From assembly GCA_051883695.1 (NCBI GenBank), contig JBJEUF010000060.1, positions 1 to 64,000 on the forward strand: a DNA stretch of 64,000 nucleotides, read 5' to 3'. The stretch comes from UBA11524 sp051883695 (lineage in GTDB: Bacteria > Bacillota > Clostridia > Christensenellales > Aristaeellaceae). Shown piece after piece: positions 55,667-62,723 of the stretch (the first letter of the stretch is position 1; each line of letters opens with the position of its first letter). The position numbers were made by a program, and so were the translations under genes. The notes under the pieces are model-generated. The model did not search any database. It was not told where the DNA came from and saw nothing but the letters and a program-made list of their open reading frames with translations.

Positions 55667-56551
55667 ATGAGGTACGTCCAGCATCAGCCAGCGCCCGTTC
55701 CGGAGCAGGGGGAGATTCTGCCTGTGGACAGAATCACGCCGCGCCCCAGCCTGCATTTCGTGCACGAACCGGGTTCGCTGCAGTCGCTGGCTGCGTCCAT
55801 CCGGGCCGTGGGGCTGCGCAGGCCCATTGCGGTGCGCCGGACAGGGAACGGACGGTACATCATCGTTTCCGGCAACAGGCGGTTCATGGCCTGCCGGATG
55901 CTGGGCATGAGCCATGTCCGCGTCCGCATCCTCGCCGGAGAGATGCGCCTGCAGCCGGTGAATGTGCTGATGGACGCGCTGATCACCCGCAATCTGCACT
56001 ACCTGGAGGCCGCCGAAGCCATGCAGACGCTGCATGAACGGCACGGGATGTCCCTGGGCGATCTGGCGAACCTGCTCCATCTCCATCCGCAGGCAATCGC
56101 CGATCAGATGCAGCTCACGACCTTCGGCGAGGAGCTTTGCGCCCTGCTGATGGATGAGGACGTCCCGCTGAGCATCGCGCTGCTGCTGCTGCGCCTGCCG
56201 GACACCCCGGTTCGCATGAACGCGGCTGTCCGCATTGCCCGGGAACGGCTGTGCATCCGGGATGCGGCGCTGCTCATTGCGGCAGTCGGACAAAAGCAGC
56301 AGCTTTCCGGTAAAGGGGTACCCTTTCGGGATAAGCCTGCACACGATTCCTCCCAAAACCATAACCGGATCGTGGTTGGCATTGTTCGGGACCAAAGGCT
56401 GTACCTGAATGCGATCCGCGAAATCGTCGGGCAGATGCAATGTGCCGGGGTGGATGCGACACTCCGCGAGGAGCAATCCGGTACAAGACTGGAAATGGCG
56501 CTGAGCGTCTCCACCCGAAAGCGCCGGGCGGCACGGTATCAGTCCATGTAG
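55667..56551 (+). CDS. ParB/Noc-like DNA-binding protein
   Basis: A 294-residue ParB-family protein. The N-terminal CTP-binding domain is at about 18-110 with SLAASIRAVGLRRPIAV and the box SGNRRFMACRML (GNRR where ParB has GERR). The HTH is about 120-145 (GMSLGDLANLLHLHPQAIADQ). The C-terminal part is longer than in typical chromosomal ParB and lacks an obvious dimer domain. RBS AAGGAGA. No parA/soj neighbour, so Noc-like or Spo0J-like cannot be separated. It ends 13 bases inside the convergent gene. Confidence 0.85.
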   Translation: MRYVQHQPAPVPEQGEILPVDRITPRPSLHFVHEPGSLQSLAASIRAVGLRRPIAVRRTGNGRYIIVSGNRRFMACRMLGMSHVRVRILAGEMRLQPVNVLMDALITRNLHYLEAAEAMQTLHERHGMSLGDLANLLHLHPQAIADQMQLTTFGEELCALLMDEDVPLSIALLLLRLPDTPVRMNAAVRIARERLCIRDAALLIAAVGQKQQLSGKGVPFRDKPAHDSSQNHNRIVVGIVRDQRLYLNAIREIVGQMQCAGVDATLREEQSGTRLEMALSVSTRKRRAARYQSM

Positions 56552-57396
56552 CAGCGCAGCGTCCTTTCGATCCAGTACAGGTAGCGCGGCCCGGGCGTTT
56601 CGAGGGCCTTCATGCGGCGGTACAGGGGCAGTCCGTCCGACACATCATGCCATAGATCGGTGAAAACGGTGTCATAGCCTTCGCCCGGCATGATCTGCTC
56701 CGCGTATGCAAAGGCATCCGCCTCGACAATGCGCAAGGCCTCCTGCCGGGGGAAGAAGGGCAGGAGCAGGCGGCGAAACACGTCGATCACCTGTGGGTTC
56801 TTCTCCACGACGGTCACGCCGGTCACGTCCTTTTTCAGGAGTGCATGAAAGGCGTAGTACCCCAGCCCCAGCCCGTAGGTCAGCACCTTGCCGCGGCTTT
56901 GGCGGACGGCAGGCTGAATGGTGTTGATCTCATTGGGCGTGACGGTCATCCACACGCGTCCCTCCTCGCGAATGGCCGGGAAGGAGAATTCTCCCGAAAA
57001 CCACCCCATTTGCGGAAACAGCCGCCCCTGTCCGTCCACGCGGAAATCATCCGCCACGAACAGCTCCATGGGCCGCAGGGTTTCATACACCAGGTCGATG
57101 CTGCCCGCCTGTCCGCCGGTGGGCTTCACGGTCTGCAGGTAAGCGTCAGCATGGTAGGTTTCGGGAAAAAGCTGCCGGATCATCTGCGGAAAGTACGCCC
57201 GGTACAGCCGCGCGTCCTCCGGCCTGGCGGTATCCAGCCCGCAATGCGCCGCAAGCAGCGCCATGTAGGCATCGTTCAGGGAAATGCCGCATTCCCGGGC
57301 AAGCGCAGAGACATCCCGGGCGGCAATCGCCGTGGGCGTGAAGCACAGATACTCGCTCATGAGCGTCAGGATGCGCTCGTTGTCCTCGTGGATCAT
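56539..57396 (-). CDS. spermidine-synthase/methyltransferase fold protein
   Basis: A 285-residue protein with a class I SAM-fold-like core: GKVLTYGLGLGYYAFHALLK (GxGxGYY loop), VTVVEKNPQVIDVFRRLLLP (acidic end of strand 2) and YDTVFTDLWHDVSDG. This resembles spermidine synthase or related SAM enzymes, but no specific catalytic residues identify the substrate. The N-terminal 140 residues are unlike known synthases. ATG 57396 follows GAGGTGA. Its last 13 bases overlap the convergent parB gene. Confidence 0.65.
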   Translation of the reverse strand: MIHEDNERILTLMSEYLCFTPTAIAARDVSALARECGISLNDAYMALLAAHCGLDTARPEDARLYRAYFPQMIRQLFPETYHADAYLQTVKPTGGQAGSIDLVYETLRPMELFVADDFRVDGQGRLFPQMGWFSGEFSFPAIREEGRVWMTVTPNEINTIQPAVRQSRGKVLTYGLGLGYYAFHALLKKDVTGVTVVEKNPQVIDVFRRLLLPFFPRQEALRIVEADAFAYAEQIMPGEGYDTVFTDLWHDVSDGLPLYRRMKALETPGPRYLYWIERTLRCYMD

Positions 57397-57469
57397 GTCC
57401 GTCACCTCAGGAGCATTGTATCACCCCGAGGCGGGAATTTCAACGGGTGCGCCCAGGGGAAAAGAAAGA

Positions 57470-57492
57470 GAGCAGGCGGGGAATGCCTGCTC
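57470..57492 (-). terminator. terminator of the XRE regulator gene
   Basis: GAGCAGGC/GCCTGCTC (57470-57477 with 57485-57492), followed on the minus strand by TCTTTCTTTT. Confidence 0.8.
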
Positions 57493-57497
57493 GTATA

Positions 57498-57953
57498 CTA
57501 TTTCTGTTCAGCCTGATCGCGCCAGTATTGCAGCTTCGGCAGCTGCTCGCGGTAGAAGGCCCAGGCGGCTTCGTCGCTCATGCCGGGAATGAAATGCCCG
57601 TTCACGAGGAACTCGACCATGTCGTCCAGCGTGCGGTAGGTGATTTCGCCGTCCACCCGGCAGTAGCGGCAGTAGTCCTCATTGACCGAGTGGTCGGGGT
57701 CGCGGGCCATCTCCGCATCGGTCAGCGGCATACCGCAGCACTGGCAGACGGGCTCCCGGGGCGAGCCCAGCAGGGTGTTGATGGACACGTCAAAGAGTGC
57801 GGAAAGCTGGCGCAGCGTGTCCACATTCGGGGTTGTGTCGCCGTTCTCCCAGCGGGATACGGCCTGACGGGTCAGGAACAGCTTACCGGCGAGCTCGTCC
57901 TGAGAGTAGCCGCGCTCCTGGCGCAGGCGGGCGATGACATCCTTGAACTCCAT
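57498..57953 (-). CDS. XRE family regulator with C-terminal zinc-ribbon-like domain
   Basis: A 151-residue protein. An HTH_3 domain at about 5-62 (LRQERGYSQDELAGKLFLTR, then AVSRWENGDTTPN) is followed by a Cys pair CQCC (70-73) and CRYC (95-98), which form a probable zinc ribbon, and a C-terminal helical tail. ATG 57953 follows AAAGGAGG by 8 bases. This two-domain architecture is common in clostridia; targets unknown. Confidence 0.9.
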   Translation of the reverse strand: MEFKDVIARLRQERGYSQDELAGKLFLTRQAVSRWENGDTTPNVDTLRQLSALFDVSINTLLGSPREPVCQCCGMPLTDAEMARDPDHSVNEDYCRYCRVDGEITYRTLDDMVEFLVNGHFIPGMSDEAAWAFYREQLPKLQYWRDQAEQK

Positions 57954-57992
57954 GGAAATCCTCCTTTTGGCGTTGATTTGGTGGATGTACCC

Positions 57993-58021
57993 ATCATAGC
58001 ACAGGTGCGCTGCGCTGTAAA
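57993..58021 (-). promoter_or_regulatory. promoter of the XRE regulator gene
   Basis: TTTACA (58016-58021) and TATGAT (57993-57998), 17-base spacer, minus strand. From 58022 to 58097 nothing else is seen. Confidence 0.7.
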
Positions 58022-58097
58022 GCAACAGCGTGTTGCGGGGAGGGCGCCCGATCCGCGAAGCCTTTCCTCAGCGTTTCGGACGACATGGAACGCATCC

Positions 58098-58134
58098 TAA
58101 AAGAGTGTCCGTCCTTCAAGACGGGCACTCTGTC
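58098..58134 (-). terminator. terminator of the tRNA-Leu gene
   Basis: AGAGTGTCCGTC (58101-58112) pairs with 58119-58130 apart from one mismatch; TTTT follows on the minus strand. Confidence 0.8.
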
Positions 58135-58139
58135 CTTGC

Positions 58140-58224
58140 TGGTGCGGACAGCGGGACTCGAACCCGCACGCCCGAAGGCATTTGATTTTAAGTCAAAGGT
58201 GTCTGCCGGTTCCACCATATCCGC
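58140..58224 (-). tRNA. tRNA-Leu (anticodon TAA)
   Basis: An 85-base gene with encoded CCA (58140-58142). Acceptor GCGGATA/TGTCCGC, anticodon arm TTTGA-CTTAAAA-TCAAA with TAA at 58188-58190, a long variable arm (TGCCTTCGGGCG) as in leucine tRNAs, and T-arm GCGGGTTCGAGTCCCGC. It reads TTA codons. Confidence 0.96.
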
Positions 58225-58233
58225 ATCATGCAA

Positions 58234-58262
58234 ATTATAGCATGTTGGTTTCCGGTTGTCAA
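58234..58262 (-). promoter_or_regulatory. promoter of tRNA-Leu
   Basis: A perfect TTGACA (58257-58262) and TATAAT (58234-58239), 17-base spacer, minus strand. Confidence 0.88.
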
Positions 58263-58281
58263 CTCCGGTGGAATTGGGTCG

Positions 58282-58716
58282 GCGACCTCATGCAAAGCAG
58301 CTTTTGCCGCAGGAGTGTTTCGCTTCTGCGGAAGCGAGGAGGGGGCTTTCCGATCGCCCCCTCCACCACTTCGGCTGCATCCATGTTTGTTTTTGTTTTG
58401 ATTGAGGTGCCCTGAATGAGGCCGGGGCGACCTCATGCATAACACCTTTTGCCGCAGGAGTGTTTCGCTTCTGCGGAAGCGAGGAGGGGGCTTTCCGATC
58501 GCCCCCTCCACCACTTCGGCTGCATCCATGTTTGTTTTTGTTTTGATTGAGGTGCCCTGAATGAGGCCGGGGCGACCTCATGCATAACACCTTTTGCCGC
58601 AGGAGTGTTTCGCTTCTGCGGAAGCGAGGAGGGGGCTTTCCGATCGCCCCCTCCACCCCTTCGGCCACATCCATGTTTGTTCTCTGTTTTGTATAAGGTG
58701 CTTGAAATGAGACTTA
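58282..58716. repeat. 145-base tandem repeat, about three copies
   Basis: Units start at 58282, 58427 and 58572 (period exactly 145). Units 1 and 2 are nearly identical; unit 3 decays after about 110 bases. Each unit holds two hairpins: CCGCAG/CTGCGG, and GGAGGGGGC/GCCCCCTCC around TTTCCGATC. A T/G-rich part (TTTGTTTTTGTTTTGATTG) follows. Open frames within are frame-repeated and not credible genes. Confidence 0.85.
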
Positions 58717-59502
58717 TACCTCAAAGCACGCGCCGGTGGACAGGGCCTGCAGCCGCTCGCCCATCCGCTCCTTCAGGAAGGCAAACTGCGCTCCCCCGGT
58801 ACAGTGACCGGTGTAGTAGACCGTTTCCTTTTCCAGCAGCATCGAGGCGGTGGCGATCAGCTTGATTCGGTCGCTGACGGGGTCGAGCTTCATCAGGTGG
58901 AAGCCGCCGACGAACACGTCCGGGGCGAACCAGGTCTTGATGTTGAGGATGCCGCGATGGCTGCAGCCGCTGACAAGGATGCGCCTCTCGCCCTCGCGGA
59001 TGAGCAGATATTGCTCATGCCGGAAATCGTCGGGCAAGCGCCGGCCGCCGCGCAGTGCCGTCAGGCCATAGGCGTTGCAACCGTTGGGCTGGGGGAAGCC
59101 CGGACAGCTGTGGATGCTGATGTGCTCGTTGACGGTGCGGTTGTCGCCGGTAAACAGGACGCGCTCCGCGTTCAGCAGCCCGCTGTCCAGCCCGATATAC
59201 TTCTCCTCCGCATTGTAATAGTCACCGAAGGCGTAGCGGTTCACATAGACCGGTGCGTGGTCGTTGATTTCCAGGAAACGCATCAATCCGCCGCCGTGAT
59301 CGTAATGCCCGTGGCTGAGGACACACAGGTCGACGCGGCGCAGGTCAATGCCCATTCTCTCCGCGTTTGCGGCGAATGCGTCCGTTTGTCCCGCGTCAAA
59401 GAGGATGCGCATTCCGCCCGCCTCGATATACAGGCTCAGGCCATGCTCCGCCACAAGGTCATCCCGGGCGGAGGTGTTTTCGATCAGAGTCCAGAATTTC
59501 AT
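58714..59502 (-). CDS. metallo-beta-lactamase fold hydrolase
   Basis: A 262-residue cytoplasmic MBL-fold protein. It shows LVAEHGLSLYIEAGGMRILF, LSHGHYDHGGGL (HxHxDH), SGCSHRGILNIK and a late GHCTGG His, resembling the enzymes annotated as dihydropterin-ribofuranosylaminobenzene-phosphate synthase. Substrate unknown. The stop region touches the degenerate end of the 145-base repeat array. Confidence 0.88.
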   Translation of the reverse strand: MKFWTLIENTSARDDLVAEHGLSLYIEAGGMRILFDAGQTDAFAANAERMGIDLRRVDLCVLSHGHYDHGGGLMRFLEINDHAPVYVNRYAFGDYYNAEEKYIGLDSGLLNAERVLFTGDNRTVNEHISIHSCPGFPQPNGCNAYGLTALRGGRRLPDDFRHEQYLLIREGERRILVSGCSHRGILNIKTWFAPDVFVGGFHLMKLDPVSDRIKLIATASMLLEKETVYYTGHCTGGAQFAFLKERMGERLQALSTGACFEV

Positions 59503-59550
59503 GGTGCTGCTCCTTTTGCGTCCGCTGCCCTCCGCCGGGCGCGGACATGC

Positions 59551-60873
59551 TCATTCGTCCTCGGGGGCTTCAGGCAATGCGCCGTCCGGCCCTGTGGATT
59601 CCACCGCGCCCAGATGACGCTGGATGGTGCGGGTCCTGACAAAGGCGGAGTCGATGGACTCGCTGGCCTGACGCAGCCGGAGCTGTGTCCTTTCCAGCAC
59701 CTCCGCAAACGCGCCGAAGTCCTTCTTCACCGTGCCCAGCAGCTTCCACACCTCGCCCGAGCGCTTTTCAATCGCCAGCGTCCGGAAGCCCATCTGCAGC
59801 GCGTTCAGCAGCGCCGAAAAGGTGCCCGGCCCGGCGATGACCACCCGCTGCTCCCGCTGGATGCTGTCCACCAGATCGACCTGCTGCACCACCTCCGCGT
59901 ACAGGCCCTCCACCGGGAGGAACATGATGGCGAAATCGGTGGTATGGGGCGGCGCGATGTACTTGCCGGAGATGCGTCTGGCTTCCGTGCGGATCTGCTG
60001 CATCATCGCCTTGCGGGCAGCCTCCGCAGCGGCAGCATCGGCAGCCTGGACGGCTTCCTGCAGTCGGGCGTAATCCTCCATGGGGAACTTGCTGTCAATG
60101 GGCAGCCACACCGTCCCGGCTTCCCTGCCCGGCAGACGCACGGCAAACTCCACCCGCTCCGCGCTGCCCGGCACGACGGCGACGTTTTCCGCATACTGCT
60201 CCGGGGTCAGCACCGCGGACATGAGGGACGCCAGCTGCATTTCCCCCCAGATGCCGCGGGTTTTGACGTTGGTCAGCACGCGCTTGAGGTCGCCCACGTT
60301 GGCTGCCAGGCTCTGCATCTCGCCCAGACTCCGGTAGACCTGCTCCAGCCGCTGGCTGACCAGCGCGAAGGAATCGTTCAGCCGCTTGTCCAGCGACTGG
60401 CTGAGCCGCTCGTCCATGGCGCGCCGCATATCGCTTAATTGCCGCGCGTTCTCCTGCCGCAGGGACTCCAAGCCCGCGCCCGTTGCCTGACGCACCTGCT
60501 CCATGCGGCCGTCCAGCCGGGTCAGGGTTTCGGACATGGCGGCGTTCAGGTGCGCGATGCGTTCCTCCTGATTCCGCGTGGACAGCAGCAGCTGGCGCTG
60601 CATACTCTCCAGCAGGGCCGTCTGGCTCTGGCTGAGCTGGCTCTGCGCAGCGGACTGGCGGTCACTCATGCGCTGCAGCTCCTCCATCGTGGCGTTCCAC
60701 TCCGCGCTCAGCTCATCGAACACATCGTTCGCAAAGCGCTGCAGATCGGCGCTTTGCCGGCGGTTCTGCTTTTCCTGCGCATCGCTGACCTCCCGCTGGC
60801 GCACCATCAGGACGATCTGCATCACCAGCACCGCCGCCAGCAGCGCGATGATCGCAATCAGCATATACTCCAT
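59551..60873 (-). CDS. rmuC: DNA recombination protein RmuC
   Basis: A 440-residue RmuC. An N-terminal membrane helix (about 2-22) is followed by a long coiled coil (about 25-200) and the nuclease-like core with VKTRGIWGEMQLASLMSAVL, LPIDSKFPMEDYARL, IAPPHTTDFAIMFLPVEGLY and VVIAGPGTFSALLNALQMGF, all conserved. ATG 60873 follows AGGAG. It is downstream of recR on the same strand with a hairpin between. Confidence 0.95.
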   Translation of the reverse strand: MEYMLIAIIALLAAVLVMQIVLMVRQREVSDAQEKQNRRQSADLQRFANDVFDELSAEWNATMEELQRMSDRQSAAQSQLSQSQTALLESMQRQLLLSTRNQEERIAHLNAAMSETLTRLDGRMEQVRQATGAGLESLRQENARQLSDMRRAMDERLSQSLDKRLNDSFALVSQRLEQVYRSLGEMQSLAANVGDLKRVLTNVKTRGIWGEMQLASLMSAVLTPEQYAENVAVVPGSAERVEFAVRLPGREAGTVWLPIDSKFPMEDYARLQEAVQAADAAAAEAARKAMMQQIRTEARRISGKYIAPPHTTDFAIMFLPVEGLYAEVVQQVDLVDSIQREQRVVIAGPGTFSALLNALQMGFRTLAIEKRSGEVWKLLGTVKKDFGAFAEVLERTQLRLRQASESIDSAFVRTRTIQRHLGAVESTGPDGALPEAPEDE

Positions 60874-60895
60874 ATCGTTCTCCTGTATAGCAAAG

Positions 60896-60921
60896 CAGCA
60901 CACCCCGGACAAGGTGTGCTG
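60896..60921 (-). terminator. hairpin between recR and rmuC
   Basis: CAGCACACC (60896-60904) pairs perfectly with 60913-60921; only a weak CTTTG follows, so it may attenuate rather than terminate. Confidence 0.5.
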
Positions 60922-60928
60922 TGAAATC

Positions 60929-61528
60929 TTACATCTCCCTGCGGCCCTCCATGGCCTTGGATAGCGTAACCTCATCGGCATACTCGAGGTCGCTGCCGAC
61001 GGGAACGCCGTGGGCGATGCGGGTGCACCGGACGCCCATGGGCTTGAGCAGCCGCGCGATGTAGGTCGCCGTGGCTTCGCCCTCGATGTCCGGGTTGGTG
61101 GCCAGGATCACCTCGTCCACCGTTTCGCTGCCCAGCCGGGCGATCAGCTCCTTGATGCGGATATCCTCCGGCCCGATGCCGTCCATGGGCGAAAGCGTGC
61201 CGTGCAGCACGTGGTACAGGCCGTGATAATCGTGCATCCGCTCCATCGCAGCCACGTCGCGCGGGTCGCGGACAACGCAAATCTGCCCGTTGGCGCGCTC
61301 CGCGTCCGCGCAGACGCTGCACAGCTCCGCAGAGGAGAAATTGCCGCAGCGCTCGCAGTAGCGGATGGCCTTGCGTCCCTGCCACAGCGCCGCCGCCAGC
61401 GCATGGACATCCTCCAGCGGCAGGCCGACGATATGGTACGCCAGCCGCTGGGCCGTTTTCTGGCCGATGCCGGGCAGGCGCGCCAGCTCCGATACCATCC
61501 GCTGAATCGGCTCGATCTGTCCGGCCAT
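60929..61528 (-). CDS. recR: recombination protein RecR
   Basis: A 199-residue RecR. The helix-hairpin-helix LARLPGIGQKTAQRLAYHIV is followed by a Cys4 zinc finger (CERCGNFSSAELCSVC) and a Toprim domain (ICVVRDPRDVAAMERM, then EVILATNPDIEGEATATYIA). With RecO/RecF it loads RecA at gaps. It overlaps the ybaB stop by 1 base. Confidence 0.97.
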   Translation of the reverse strand: MAGQIEPIQRMVSELARLPGIGQKTAQRLAYHIVGLPLEDVHALAAALWQGRKAIRYCERCGNFSSAELCSVCADAERANGQICVVRDPRDVAAMERMHDYHGLYHVLHGTLSPMDGIGPEDIRIKELIARLGSETVDEVILATNPDIEGEATATYIARLLKPMGVRCTRIAHGVPVGSDLEYADEVTLSKAMEGRREM

Positions 61529-61875
61529 CAGAACAGGCCGCCCATGCCGCCCATGCCGGGCGCCATCTTGTTCATGGTCGCCTCGCGGGTCTCCTCGCCC
61601 TTGCGCAGCGCCTCGTTCACCGCAGCCATGATCAGATCCTGCAGCATTTCCACATCGTCGGGATCCACCACCTTGGGATCAATGGTGATGCTCATCAGCT
61701 CACGCTTGCCGCTGACCTTGACGGACACCACGCCGCCGCCGGAGGTGGCCTCGTACTCCGCCGCGTCCAGCTTCTCCTGCGCATCGGTCATCATCTGCTG
61801 CATCTTCTGGGCCTGACGCATGAGCTGCTGCATGTTCGCGCCGCCGCCGAAACCACCGAAATTCTGTCGAGCCAT
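61528..61875 (-). CDS. ybaB: YbaB/EbfC nucleoid-associated protein
   Basis: A 115-residue DNA-binding protein. It shows MQQLMRQAQKMQQMMTDAQE, SGGGVVSVKVSGKRELMSITID and MLQDLIMAAVNEAL, with the glycine-rich N- and C-termini of the family. RBS AAGGAGGA. The usual upstream dnaX gene is absent; instead a DUF4097 protein gene lies 40 bases upstream. Confidence 0.95.
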   Translation of the reverse strand: MARQNFGGFGGGANMQQLMRQAQKMQQMMTDAQEKLDAAEYEATSGGGVVSVKVSGKRELMSITIDPKVVDPDDVEMLQDLIMAAVNEALRKGEETREATMNKMAPGMGGMGGLF

Positions 61876-61915
61876 GGGAAGAATCCTCCTTCAATTATGT
61901 CTGTATACGGAAAGA

Positions 61916-62659
61916 TCACGGCATCATTTCCGTCCGGGTGATATCCAGCCCGCCGGAAACGGTTGTGACGTGCACCCTCGCCGTGCCTTCGACGATGGAG
62001 ATACCGCTGGTGCGGATACGCCCGGCCACGCTGCGCAGCGTGGCGTCGCACTCGTCCACGGGCGCCTCGATGCTCACATCGCCGGATACGCTGTTTGCTG
62101 TGATCTCCTCAAAGGGACTGAGCAGCGAAAGGGACATATTGCCCGTGATGCTGGTGACGCTGCACCTGAGCAGGCTGGTCGCCGCCGCCAGCACATCCCC
62201 GGAGGTGGAAGCCAGCGTACACTTCTCGCAGCGCGCATTGTGCAGCTTCACATCGCCCGTCACGGAGCGCAGGCTGAGGGTGATGAAATCAAGGCTCGCC
62301 GCGGTAATCAGGCCGGACACCGATTCCAGCATGAGATCCGCACCGGTGAGGCTGCGCGCGTTGATCCAGCCGGAAACCGTGCGCCCGTCAATGCAGCCCT
62401 TCCACGTCTGCGGCAGGCGCAGCGTGATCTGCATCCAGCTGACCCCCATGGGGTTCCTGGCAAGTGCAGTGGCAGGCTGCTCAACGAGGAGCTGATCCTC
62501 CTGGACTGCAATGTGCAGCGCATTGACCTCCCGGTCCGCGCCGGAAACCATGACGTGAATGTCGTCGATATCATCCGTGCAGATTTCCAGCGCCGCGCCG
62601 ATCAGCTTCAGGCGAATCCGCGTGATGGGCAGCGCCTTCAGAAATTCATTGCGATTCAT
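61916..62659 (-). CDS. DUF4097-type beta-strand repeat protein
   Basis: A 247-residue protein with a short N-terminal part and then repeated beta-helix-like rungs (VSGWINARSLTGADLMLES, VTGDVKLHNARCEKCTL, TSGDVLAAATSLLRCSV, VSGDVSIEAPVDECDATL) typical of DUF4097/DUF4098 adhesin-like proteins. No signal peptide or membrane helix is visible. RBS GGAGGTGA. The function of the family is poorly known; it is sometimes linked to envelope stress systems. Confidence 0.8.
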   Translation of the reverse strand: MNRNEFLKALPITRIRLKLIGAALEICTDDIDDIHVMVSGADREVNALHIAVQEDQLLVEQPATALARNPMGVSWMQITLRLPQTWKGCIDGRTVSGWINARSLTGADLMLESVSGLITAASLDFITLSLRSVTGDVKLHNARCEKCTLASTSGDVLAAATSLLRCSVTSITGNMSLSLLSPFEEITANSVSGDVSIEAPVDECDATLRSVAGRIRTSGISIVEGTARVHVTTVSGGLDITRTEMMP

Positions 62660-62680
62660 CCGCTCACCTCCACTGGGAAT

Positions 62681-62709
62681 ATGATAGCATGTTTTCCCCG
62701 CCGGTGCAA
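62681..62709 (-). promoter_or_regulatory. promoter of the DUF4097 gene
   Basis: TTGCAC (62704-62709) and TATCAT (62681-62686), 17-base spacer, minus strand; may also drive ybaB-recR. Confidence 0.65.
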
Positions 62710-62723
62710 GGGGCTGTACTGAA

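Noticed and set aside
58282..58716. Possible CRISPR array
   Set aside because: The repeat unit is 145 bases with head-to-tail copies and no unique spacers, and no cas genes are near.
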